Origin: Gammaproteobacteria bacterium
GTDB lineage: Bacteria; Pseudomonadota; Gammaproteobacteria; JAKEHO01
Assembly: GCA_027296625.1 (NCBI GenBank)
Contig: JAPUIX010000134.1
Coordinates: forward strand, 1-47,564
DNA: 47,564 nucleotides
Direction of reading: 5' to 3'
Both the position numbers and the translations under genes were made by a program. Below the pieces are notes generated by a model. The model saw only the letters and a program-made list of their open reading frames with translations, had not been told where the DNA came from and did not search any database. Below, one piece after another: positions 17,793 through 25,902 of this stretch. The first letter of the stretch is position 1. Each line of letters opens with the position of its first letter.

Positions 17793-20700
17793 ATGAGTGA
17801 AAAGGCCAGCATTCTGATCATTGACAACGACGAGAGCAGCCGTCGCAGCCTGTCGCTCGCGTTTGAGCAAAATGGCTACGAGGTCGAAACTGCGGAAACG
17901 GCGCTCGAGGCCCTAGAAAAAGCGGGAGGCCAGTCGTTTGAGGTCGCGCTCTTAGAGATCGGGCTGCCGGACATGCAAGGCGTAAAGCTTGTGGCACCAT
18001 TAAGGGAAAGGCACCCCAATATGGTGGTCATTATCATTGCTAGCCATGCCTCGCTGGACACGGCGGTAGGGACATTAGACGACGGAGCATCGGCGTTCGT
18101 CGTAAAGCCGCTGGACCTAGAAGAGGTGATGTCGACAATCAGGCAGGCCCTCAGTGAGCCGCCCCTCATCATGAAGAACCGGATGCTCGCTCAGGCGGCG
18201 CAGCGGGAAATCGCCCAGCGTAAGCATGCCGAGGAAGCGCTCCGGGAGGCCCAGACACATTTCCAACACCTGTTGAATGCGAGTCCCTCCGTTACCTACG
18301 CGACGAGCGTCGAGGACGAACACGCGTGCAACTTTGTGAGCGAAAACTTGTTGGAGGTTATGGGCTATGAGCCTGGGGCGATGACCAGCGATCCGAGGTT
18401 CTGGATCAACCATGTCCACCCAGACGATGCGGCGCGTATCACCCGTGAGGTGGAGGGAGCACTCAAACAAGGTGGCGGTACGCTCGAATATCGCTTTCAG
18501 GCCGCCAACGGCAAGTACCGCTGGACCCATGATGACTTTCGTCTGATCCGCGACGAAGCCGGGGAACCAGTTAAAATTGTCGGCTCGTGGACGGACATCA
18601 CCGAGCGCAAACAGGCGGAGGACTCACTTGGGGAGCGTTTAAAATTTGAGCAGCTTGTCTCAACGATCTCCACGAGCTTTGTCGACCTGCCGATCTCAGA
18701 AGTCGACAAGGAAATCCAGCACGGTTTGAAGCGCATTGTGGAGCTTTTGGGCCTCGACCGCAGCACTCTATACCGGTTTTCGGATGATAAGTCCCGACTT
18801 CGGGTAGTAAATTCCTATGCTACCTCTGGAATCAAGCCGGCAACGAACCTCCATAGGCAGGACGAATTTCCCTGGTTTACCGAAACACTGCGTCGTGGTG
18901 AGATTATTCGTATATCGCGGCCGGCGGATGTGCCGGAGGTCGCAGTTAATGAGCGGGCCTACTATTTGAGGGAGGGACTCAAGGCCAACCTGACCATCCC
19001 CTTGACGGTGGGCGGTTCGACTCTGGGCGCAATGGCACTGGCGTCATTTCGTTCGGAACGAAGCTGGCCTGACGGGCTTGTCAAACGACTGCGACTCGTC
19101 GGGGAAATCTTTGCCAACGCCTTAGCGCGCAAGCAGGCAGAAGAAGCACTACGCGCAAGTCAGGAACGCCTTACACGAATCTATGCCTTCGCCAATGACG
19201 GCATCTTCATCATCGATTCGGAGAAGGACGAGATCGTTGAAGTGAACCCGAGGGCAGCTGCGATGCTGGAGTACACACCTGAGGAACTGGCCGGAATGCC
19301 GGTCCGTCGGATCTACCCGAAGGAGATGGGCCATTTTAGCCGTATTGCGGCTGAGATACGTGAGAATGAGCAGCGCTATACCCGCGAGATGACCTGTCAG
19401 ACAAGATCGGGGGCAACGATCCCAGTCGAGATCTCAGCGTCGACGATCCAAATTGGCGAGCGGGCTTTGATACTGGCGATTGCACGTGACATTACAGAAC
19501 GCAAGCGAGCCGAGAGTGCGTTGCGGGCCAGCGAAGAAAGACATCGCGTCTTGTATGACGACATTCCCTCGATGTACTTCACCGTCGGTGCAAAAGGGAC
19601 CATCTTATCCGTCAGTCGTTTTGGTGCTCAGCAGCTTGGCTACACGCGAAAGGAACTCGTTGGCACCTCCATTATTGATTTGTTTCACGACCAAGATAAG
19701 GAAACGGCCAAGCAGATGCTGGAGAAGACGCTGAGCGAGCCGAATCGCTTGCACCGTTGGGAGATCCGCAAGGTGCGCAAGCACGGGACCATGCTGTGGG
19801 TTCAGGAAACGGCTCGGGTCGTGAAAGGTGCCGATGGTCAATCAACCCTGTTGATCGTATGTGAGGACATCACAGAGGCTCGCCAGCTATCCGAAGAGCT
19901 TTCCTACCAGGCCAGTCACGATGTCTTAACGCGACTGGTTAATCGCCGGGAATTTGAACACCGTTTAACGCGCACGTTACAGAATGCGCGCAAAGGCAAA
20001 AACAAGCACGCCCTGTGCTACTTAGACCTCGACCAGTTCAAGGTCATCAATGACACCTGTGGGCATGTTGCCGGTGATGAATTACTGCGGCAACTTGGCG
20101 AGGTCTTGAGGGGGAAGGTAAGGCAACGCGACACCTTGGCCCGCTTAGGGGGAGATGAGTTCGGAGTCTTGATGGAACACTGCTCATTGACGCAAGCGAG
20201 CCGGGTTGCCAATGCATTGCAGAAGGCAATTCAAGAGTTTCGGTTCGTCTGGAAAGACAAACGTTTCAGCATTGGCGTCAGCATCGGCTTGGTGCCCATC
20301 GACGAAGCCAGTGAAGGTGTGGAAAGTGTATTAAGGATGGCCGATGAAGCGTGTTACGCCGCCAAGGACGCCGGACGCAATCGAACGCATATTTACCACA
20401 AGGCCGATACCGATCTGGCAAGGCGACGTGGGGAAATGCAATGGGTCTCTCGGATCCACCGGGCACTCGACGAGGATCGCTTCCATCTGGTATTCCAGCC
20501 TATCGCGCCTATCGTCACAGCGGATGATGACGGCGATCATTATGAACTCCTGCTTCGGATGGAAGGTGACGAAGGGCGTCTTGTGCCGCCGGGCGCCTTT
20601 CTCCCTGCAGCGGAGCGTTACAACCTCTCAACGAAGGTCGACAGCTGGGTCGTCGCCAAGGCGCTTGAGTGGCTGACGAGCAACCCGAAGCACTTGGCAA

Positions 20701-21185
20701 GCTTAGCCATGTGCTCCATTAACCTATCCGGCCACTCCCTGGGGGAGGATACGTTTCTTGAATTCGTCGTCCGTCAATTCAACAAGACAAAAATTCCACC
20801 GGAGAAGATCTGCTTTGAGGTAACAGAGACAGCGGCCATTGCAAACCTCTCGAGCGCAACCCGATTTATTAAAGCACTGAAAGAGCTTGGCTGCCTGTTT
20901 GCGCTAGATGATTTCGGGAGTGGTCTGTCCTCGTTTGCATATCTTAAGAACCTGCCAGTGACCTTCCTAAAGATCGACGGCTCGTTTGTGAAAAACATTG
21001 TGGAGGATCCCATCGACTTCGTTATGGTTAACTCGATCAATGAGATTGGACGGGTAATGGGTAAGAAAACGATTGCCGAGTTCGTTGAGAATGAGTCTAT
21101 CTTGCAGATGCTTCGAGAGATTGGGATCGATTACGCCCAGGGCTATTACATTGGCCGCCCACGACTCTTGACGGAAATGACGTGA
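17793..21185 (+). CDS. REC-PAS-GAF-PAS-PAS-GGDEF-EAL c-di-GMP signalling protein
   Basis: A cytosolic 1130-residue protein without membrane segments. Domains: receiver (about 5-120), PAS/PAC (about 155-280), GAF (about 290-450), PAS (about 460-585), PAS (about 590-710), GGDEF (about 715-880) and EAL (about 895-1130). The cyclase motif GGDEF is intact (near 787), with an RxxD inhibitory site (RQRD) five residues upstream. The EAL domain keeps ELLLR, NLSG, FEVTET, DDFGSG, LKIDGSF and QGYYIGRP, so both activities look possible. The receiver has Glu55 instead of the phospho-accepting Asp and D-N-D in the acidic pocket, so it is probably not phosphorylated normally. The ATG at 17793 is preferred over an upstream TTG because the receiver domain starts there. 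Confidence 0.93.
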   Translation: MSEKASILIIDNDESSRRSLSLAFEQNGYEVETAETALEALEKAGGQSFEVALLEIGLPDMQGVKLVAPLRERHPNMVVIIIASHASLDTAVGTLDDGASAFVVKPLDLEEVMSTIRQALSEPPLIMKNRMLAQAAQREIAQRKHAEEALREAQTHFQHLLNASPSVTYATSVEDEHACNFVSENLLEVMGYEPGAMTSDPRFWINHVHPDDAARITREVEGALKQGGGTLEYRFQAANGKYRWTHDDFRLIRDEAGEPVKIVGSWTDITERKQAEDSLGERLKFEQLVSTISTSFVDLPISEVDKEIQHGLKRIVELLGLDRSTLYRFSDDKSRLRVVNSYATSGIKPATNLHRQDEFPWFTETLRRGEIIRISRPADVPEVAVNERAYYLREGLKANLTIPLTVGGSTLGAMALASFRSERSWPDGLVKRLRLVGEIFANALARKQAEEALRASQERLTRIYAFANDGIFIIDSEKDEIVEVNPRAAAMLEYTPEELAGMPVRRIYPKEMGHFSRIAAEIRENEQRYTREMTCQTRSGATIPVEISASTIQIGERALILAIARDITERKRAESALRASEERHRVLYDDIPSMYFTVGAKGTILSVSRFGAQQLGYTRKELVGTSIIDLFHDQDKETAKQMLEKTLSEPNRLHRWEIRKVRKHGTMLWVQETARVVKGADGQSTLLIVCEDITEARQLSEELSYQASHDVLTRLVNRREFEHRLTRTLQNARKGKNKHALCYLDLDQFKVINDTCGHVAGDELLRQLGEVLRGKVRQRDTLARLGGDEFGVLMEHCSLTQASRVANALQKAIQEFRFVWKDKRFSIGVSIGLVPIDEASEGVESVLRMADEACYAAKDAGRNRTHIYHKADTDLARRRGEMQWVSRIHRALDEDRFHLVFQPIAPIVTADDDGDHYELLLRMEGDEGRLVPPGAFLPAAERYNLSTKVDSWVVAKALEWLTSNPKHLASLAMCSINLSGHSLGEDTFLEFVVRQFNKTKIPPEKICFEVTETAAIANLSSATRFIKALKELGCLFALDDFGSGLSSFAYLKNLPVTFLKIDGSFVKNIVEDPIDFVMVNSINEIGRVMGKKTIAEFVENESILQMLREIGIDYAQGYYIGRPRLLTEMT

Positions 21186-21219
21186 CTGCGTCGCATTGCG
21201 CGGCGGTGAATTGGCCTGT

Positions 21220-21765
21220 TTATCGTGGGGAACTCTCCACCGCTTCTAGTCTCTTGCGATAGAGTAATTTCCAGCTTTCGACATCTTGCCTGTCCCTGAC
21301 AGATATTGGCGTTGCGATTGCCCGCACTTCATCAAAGTAAATATTGGGTTCAGGGATGATCAATGACGCAGCGACCTTCTCCTTTTCCGCCTCACTCATC
21401 GAGTGATAGATCAAGCTCAGATGTGGATCAAGGACATAATCAGATGGCTTTGCCAAGCGTTGCCTCAAGGCGTCTGATAAGGCACTCAGCCTGTGTGATG
21501 GATGAAACTGCACGAATAACGTCTTCGTAAAATCACTTGTATGACCAATGCGATCGATACGAAGCCAAACGCCTTCCATCCCGGCGGTTGCCTCCTCAAT
21601 CACATCCCCAAGCGATTCATTGTCACTGCGCTCCCCTACAAAGATCGTCACATGGGGTTCAAACACCGGTGCACCATAGGTGTTCGCTAAGGTGTTGATC
21701 ATCTTTTGGAAAGGCGGCCGACCCCTATCCGACGGCATCAGCCAGTAGGCCACTCTTGGCAGCAT
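21220..21765 (-). CDS. 2H phosphoesterase family protein (cyclic phosphodiesterase-like)
   Basis: About 181 aa with the two HxT/S motifs of the 2H superfamily: PHVTIFVG and PHLSLIYH. These place two catalytic histidines as in 2'-5' RNA ligase/cyclic phosphodiesterase proteins, which hydrolyse 2',3'-cyclic or 1'',2''-cyclic phosphates. The start at MLPRVAYWLMP (ATG 21763-21765) puts the first beta strand at the N-terminus as usual; the open frame runs 26 codons further up without support. The cellular substrate is unknown. Confidence 0.78.
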   Translation of the reverse strand: MLPRVAYWLMPSDRGRPPFQKMINTLANTYGAPVFEPHVTIFVGERSDNESLGDVIEEATAGMEGVWLRIDRIGHTSDFTKTLFVQFHPSHRLSALSDALRQRLAKPSDYVLDPHLSLIYHSMSEAEKEKVAASLIIPEPNIYFDEVRAIATPISVRDRQDVESWKLLYRKRLEAVESSPR

Positions 21766-21878
21766 CACCGACCCCCTACTCGCCAAGCGCATCACGCCCC
21801 CCAGTGTGGCAGCGGACGACCCTGCGCGGCTCCCGTCAACCACATGATCTGATAGATGCGGCAGGGGTGATGAGTCGC

Positions 21879-22463
21879 CTATTCTCCCTCGCGCGACTTT
21901 CTCCCTGGGAGCGGTATGAGCATCGACACCTGGCGACTGTATTCGTTGTACCGTTGCCCAAGAAAAGTCCTCAGATCCCGCTCTTCGAATTGGATACCAA
22001 TGAGAATGTAGCCTGTCGTTGCAATAGCGAATAAGAGATGGCCTTGTGTCATCTCCGGTGTCGCCCAGAACACGATCACGAACCCCAGCATGATGGGATG
22101 GCGCACATACCGATACAGCGCCGTGGTCTTGAATTCAACCGACGTATATTCCAGGCCACGCAGATGCAGATAGACCTGACGTAAGCCGAAAAGATCGAAG
22201 TAGTCAATCATAAAAGTCGAGAGGAGCACGGTACCCCAGCCAATCCAGAAGAGCCCTATCAAAACAAAGCGACCGGCTGTATTCTCGACCTGCCAGACGA
22301 CATCCGCCATCGGGCGCCACTGCCAGAAGAGTAGTATCAGAATGAGACTGGATATCAGTACATAGGTGCTGCGCTCAACAGGCCTTGGAACGAACTGCGT
22401 CCACCACTTTTTAAACCCCGGGCGGGCCATCACGCTGTGTTGAACCGCAAAGAGGCCGAGCAA
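21879..22463 (-). pseudogene. mddA: N-terminally truncated MddA-like methanethiol S-methyltransferase
   Basis: The frame encodes 194 residues strongly resembling the membrane-bound isoprenylcysteine methyltransferase-like MddA family, which methylates methanethiol to dimethyl sulfide. Recognisable segments are VQHSVMARPGFKKWW, LILLFWQWRP, YRYVRHPIMLGF and GIQFEERDLRTF. Full-length members are about 260 aa with roughly 60 more N-terminal residues (one to two membrane helices). Here the frame begins mid-helix at a TTG with no ribosome binding site, an in-frame TAG lies four codons upstream, and no frame upstream encodes the missing part. I therefore read it as a 5'-truncated pseudogene, although a shortened functional form is possible. 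Confidence 0.6.
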
Positions 22464-22645
22464 AAGGCAAAACTACGCCTTTATTACGGCCTAAACAAGC
22501 CACCTCAGGACGTCGCTTGCTTAGAACCTGTCCAAGCGATCAACTTGTGCGTACGATTCTCAGGTAAGTTGTGTAATATGATATGCGATCAATCAACAGA
22601 AAATTTTACAGTGCCCCCTCAGAGCCGAGACAACGGCGTCGGATC

Positions 22646-23368
22646 ATGAAAGGAGATTCACGTCCATTCTGTGCAGCCATAAGCTGCCTGTTTGCCACCG
22701 TGCTGTTGTGCGTTGCGAGCCCTGTGGCGCATGCAGCCGTCATCTATAAATCGGCCAGCCTCGGCCCCATCGGACAATCCGGTGGCCATGAGGTCAATGC
22801 ATCGCTCTATTTCGCAAACCGCTTCACGGTAACTCAAGATACGCAAGTCACGCGTATCGGGGGCCACATGCGCTGTAACACAGGCTGCGGCGAACAGGGC
22901 GCTATCTTCGGTGCCATCGTAAAGATCTCGCCAGAGACGGGTTTTCCCTCGTTCAAACCCTCGGAGATCGGGCAACCAAGTAAGGTGCTCGCCTATACAC
23001 GGCTGACACCAACGCAGCTCAGCAAGGATGTGCGCGCAATCCTCCGCGTGGTCCTACCACCCGGTGAATACGCGCTCGTCTTCGGCTCTGGGGCCCTTGG
23101 CGCCTCCGGATCAGCCAGTCTACCGGACAACAATCCCGTTCTTCCCGGGGCTTCGTTTTTCCAGGGAACCGTTGAGACAGACACCTGGACCAACATCGAC
23201 AGCTTACCAATGCGATGGCGATTAGTCGTCGACGGGGAGCCCCTTCCCTGGTGGCATATCTTCCTCAGGAAGACCACGCTCGTCAGTGTCGGCATCGGCA
23301 TTCTGCTGGCTGTGGTCTTCGTCTGGGCGCTCAGGCGACGGCGCCAACGGGGCGAGGCAGAAAGCTAG
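22646..23368 (+). CDS. Exported protein with C-terminal membrane anchor
   Basis: About 240 aa. A cleavable-looking signal peptide (hydrophobic core LFATVLLCVASPVAHA) is followed by a beta-rich domain with two close cysteines (RCNTGCG) and a C-terminal transmembrane helix ending in an Arg-rich tail (WALRRRRQR). The topology is an externally exposed domain held by a tail anchor, as in sorted surface proteins, but no PEP-CTERM or LPxTG motif is present. The ATG at 22646 is chosen for the signal peptide; an ATG at 22583 is the alternative. The family was not recognised. Confidence 0.65.
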   Translation: MKGDSRPFCAAISCLFATVLLCVASPVAHAAVIYKSASLGPIGQSGGHEVNASLYFANRFTVTQDTQVTRIGGHMRCNTGCGEQGAIFGAIVKISPETGFPSFKPSEIGQPSKVLAYTRLTPTQLSKDVRAILRVVLPPGEYALVFGSGALGASGSASLPDNNPVLPGASFFQGTVETDTWTNIDSLPMRWRLVVDGEPLPWWHIFLRKTTLVSVGIGILLAVVFVWALRRRRQRGEAES

Positions 23369-23423
23369 CTGCTTGCTGGCGTCGCTGAACTCCCCGCCCC
23401 GTCCCCTGACCTCACCCCGATCC

Positions 23424-23481
23424 GTAAGCGATCTGTAAGCCGCTTGTAAGCAGCCTGTAGCCCTCCCCCTGCCAGTATGGC
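23424..23481 (+). promoter_or_regulatory. Four 11-bp-spaced GTAAG half-sites plus promoter core (copy 1)
   Basis: GTAAG/GTAG half-sites begin at 23424, 23435, 23446 and 23457, exactly 11 bp apart, with consensus close to TGTAAGC. A core TATGGC begins 19 nt after the last half-site start (23476). Tandem 11-bp repeats are typical of OmpR/PhoB-family response-regulator binding. The arrangement is repeated at 23945-24002. Confidence 0.65.
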
Positions 23482-23565
23482 GTCACACGGCAATTTCTAT
23501 TGCGATTGCTGAGGACCAAATCAATTTCGTGAGATGGACGTTATCTGGACAGAAGAGGTGCTGCG

Positions 23566-23892
23566 ATGTACGAATTAATCTTTGCACTCTGGGTGACCTG
23601 GACCGACGGCAACGTATCAGCGAACCATTGCCACCAGTTTGCCCACGCCGCAGAAGCTGCTGCCGTGGTAAAAAATAAAGACCTCCCCGCGGTACTTGCA
23701 GCTTTTGAAGGCGCAGATATTACCGACTACAAGCGGGATATGTTCTCAACCGCACTGCAGTTCGTCGCAGCAAACCAGATCGTAAACCCGACCGCAGCTC
23801 ACGATATCGCCTTAGCGATGTGCATGGGTAAGCGCAAGGATGGTCCCGCTAACACGTGGACGAATAAAAGTCGGTGGCAAGGCCCATTCTAA
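23566..23892 (+). CDS. Hypothetical 108-aa protein
   Basis: An ORF with a good ribosome binding site (AAGAGGTG about 6 nt before the ATG). The protein starts with a short hydrophobic stretch (MYELIFALWVTW) that is too short for a clear signal peptide, followed by mostly helical, Ala-rich sequence with two cysteines (HCHQF, AMCMG). No family was recognised. It is controlled by the first of the twin direct-repeat promoters and shares that architecture with the downstream DUF992 gene, so it is probably part of the same response. Confidence 0.6.
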   Translation: MYELIFALWVTWTDGNVSANHCHQFAHAAEAAAVVKNKDLPAVLAAFEGADITDYKRDMFSTALQFVAANQIVNPTAAHDIALAMCMGKRKDGPANTWTNKSRWQGPF

Positions 23893-23944
23893 TCCTGGGC
23901 CACACGCTGCCCTATCCTCCGACACATCCCCGGTTCGCACAACT

Positions 23945-24002
23945 GTAAGCAACTTGTAAGTCGTTTGTATGCGGCCGGTAAGGACGACCCTGCGATGATG
24001 GC
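23945..24002 (+). promoter_or_regulatory. Four 11-bp-spaced GTAAG half-sites plus promoter core (copy 2)
   Basis: GTAAG/GTATG half-sites begin at 23945, 23956, 23967 and 23978, again 11 bp apart. GATGGC begins 19 nt after the last half-site start (23997), the same distance as in copy 1. A CCCTGC segment between them is also shared. This drives the DUF992 gene with a leader of about 25 nt. Confidence 0.65.
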
Positions 24003-24033
24003 ATCGTCATTCTACTGAATAGGAGATGATGTG

Positions 24034-24585
24034 ATGAAACTTAGCAATTTAAATATGAGTAATCTGTTGAGTACCCGTTGGTCGAGGTTTATAGCGACCA
24101 CGGTTTTTCTGCCTGTCATCGTCGCCACACTGGCTGTGGTATCTACGATGGAGGCCAATGCAGCGCCCGGCCTCCAGGTTGGGGTGCTGACCTGTGAAAG
24201 CGTCCCCGGTACGCGTTTCAATATGCTCATTCACTCCTCCGTGGATGTTGAATGCGTCTTCAACTACGGTGGCGTCGAAGAGCAGTATTACGGCGAGACA
24301 GGTATCGGGATCGGACTTGATCTAAAGTCGGTGGGCGATGAGCAAATCGCATACATGGTGTTTGCTCTCTCCGGCGATGTCGAACCCGGTGCGCATGCGC
24401 TCGCAGGTGATTACATTGGCGGGAAAGCCAGTGCCGCGGCAGGCGTCGGTGTGGGCGCCGCGGTTCTCGTCGGCGGTGGCGACAAGAATTTCAGCTTGCA
24501 GCCACTGGCCCTTGAGACCAGCACGGGCTTCGGTGCCTCAGCAGGTGTGAGCTATCTCTCGATCTGGCCGGCCGACAAGGAGTAA
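24034..24585 (+). CDS. DUF992 domain exported protein
   Basis: A 183-residue exported protein with a signal peptide (TTVFLPVIVATLAVVSTMEANA) and a DUF992 domain: VGVLTCESVPG, VECVFNYGG, YYGETGIGIG, and a Gly/Ala-rich C-terminal part with VGVGAAVLVGGG and SLQPLALE. The function of DUF992 proteins is not known. The ATG at 24034 lies 8 nt after AGGAG; a GTG one codon upstream is also open. It is followed by a clear terminator and preceded by a four-half-site promoter. Confidence 0.8.
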   Translation: MKLSNLNMSNLLSTRWSRFIATTVFLPVIVATLAVVSTMEANAAPGLQVGVLTCESVPGTRFNMLIHSSVDVECVFNYGGVEEQYYGETGIGIGLDLKSVGDEQIAYMVFALSGDVEPGAHALAGDYIGGKASAAAGVGVGAAVLVGGGDKNFSLQPLALETSTGFGASAGVSYLSIWPADKE

Positions 24586-24634
24586 AAGTGCAAGCACCAC
24601 TTCTCGAACAAGGATCGTCATGATGTGCTATCAC

Positions 24635-24661
24635 AGCCCCCGCCCTGGCGGGGGCTTTTTC
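24635..24661 (+). terminator. Rho-independent terminator of the DUF992 gene
   Basis: The stem AGCCCCCGCC/GGCGGGGGCT with a short CT loop is followed by TTTTT. It lies 50 bp after the DUF992 stop codon. Confidence 0.92.
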
Positions 24662-24750
24662 TTGCGGCAGAGCGCGAGAGTCTAATTTAAAGTGCGATAG
24701 CCGTTGCTAAACGAACCTCTATTGCACCCTGCCGTTTTATTACAGCAGCA

Positions 24751-25539
24751 TTATTGCTGCTGCTCACATTGGGGATTTTTGCCTTGGGCGCGGGCCTGGT
24801 CGCGCAGTTGGATGGCATCCGGCATGCGCGCTTCGAGATCATGGATCCGGGTGCCATGGGATGGATGGGTGGACAGAAACTCGGGGGGCTGTCCCCCGCC
24901 GGCTTCGCTCATATTGACCCATAAGTTGACGCTTTCCTGCGGGTCAAAACCCGCCTCAGCCATGAGATCCAGGCCATACAGGTCGGCTTCGCTTTCATGA
25001 ACGCGGCTATAGGGGAGCAAGACGCCATACTGCGCCCCTACACCGAGCGCACCCATCAACGCCTCACCCGACGCGCTGTGCGGGTTTGCCACAGCGCTAG
25101 CAACACTCAGCCCCGTATGCACGGCAAACTGTTGCGAAACCCGCTCATTGCTGTGATGGGACAACACATGCGCCACTTCATGACCAAGCACAGCGGCCAG
25201 TTGATCTTGATTCTCGGCAACGGTTAACAAACCCCTATGAACCCCAATCTTGCGACCCGGGAGCGCGAAGGCATTGGGTCTATCATCCTTGAATACAACC
25301 ACTTCCCAGTTGCCCCCCATTTCTTGCGTTATGGCGTTGGCGACACAGTCAACGTACGCGTTAATATGCTTATCCTGCTCAATGGGTTCTTCTGCTTTAA
25401 TGCCCTGAAACGCTTCCAGTCCCATCGCATCCATCTGTGCTTCCGAAAAGATCACGAGTTGTTGCCGCCCCAGTGGAGACGTAGCACAACTCACGAGAAT
25501 AAGTGCGCTAACGAGAGCGACTGACAGCGCTTTAAACAT
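24751..25539 (-). CDS. M48 family metallopeptidase, lipoprotein
   Basis: A 262-residue zinc protease related to LoiP/YggG and the BepA catalytic domain. The N-terminus is a lipoprotein signal with lipobox LVSC, so it should be anchored in the envelope. The active site is HEVAH (within VLGHEVAHVLSHHSNE), and the third zinc ligand is the Glu in SEADLYGL. Family members take part in outer-membrane protein quality control. The ATG is preceded by AGGAGG. It is a single gene; no TPR domain is attached, unlike BepA. Confidence 0.88.
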   Translation of the reverse strand: MFKALSVALVSALILVSCATSPLGRQQLVIFSEAQMDAMGLEAFQGIKAEEPIEQDKHINAYVDCVANAITQEMGGNWEVVVFKDDRPNAFALPGRKIGVHRGLLTVAENQDQLAAVLGHEVAHVLSHHSNERVSQQFAVHTGLSVASAVANPHSASGEALMGALGVGAQYGVLLPYSRVHESEADLYGLDLMAEAGFDPQESVNLWVNMSEAGGGQPPEFLSTHPSHGTRIHDLEARMPDAIQLRDQARAQGKNPQCEQQQ

Positions 25540-25902
25540 ACCTACCTCCTGAGTCGGGCTCCGATCACATAGCCGTTAGGCAACAGGATATTCCGAGCGC
25601 CTGACGTAAAAGACCATGCTCAGCCCCAATAGTTGCGCTCATGCTGCCGGTGCGTTTAGCCATGACCTTGCAGCATGCGACGCAGCACCTGCTTTATTAG
25701 CCAGGCAGTTTAAGGGAGGCGTATGATAAATAAAATTTAATATTTTTATAGTGAGGGTAGAAAAAAACTATTAAGCCCCGCCGGCCATGATAGCGTGTCA
25801 GAAGGGCGATCGTGGCGTTTTGTTCTAGGTTGTTACACGCACACAGCGCCTGATACCACTGCGCTGGCCGCTACAAAACAAACCAGCAAGGTGTCGAGTC
25901 GA
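25540..25902. other. Intergenic region between M48 gene and tRNA cluster
   Basis: About 360 bp with no gene. It contains a markedly AT-rich stretch around 25725-25770, including a run of seven A on the plus strand (minus-strand T-run) preceded by GGCCGGCGGGGC, which may serve as a weak terminator of the tRNA operon. Confidence 0.45.

Noticed and set aside
22564-22577. GTAAG and GTAAT upstream of the exported protein gene, similar to the direct-repeat half-sites
   Set aside because: They are only 9 bp apart and only two in number, unlike the strict 11-bp arrays at 23.4 and 23.9 kb.
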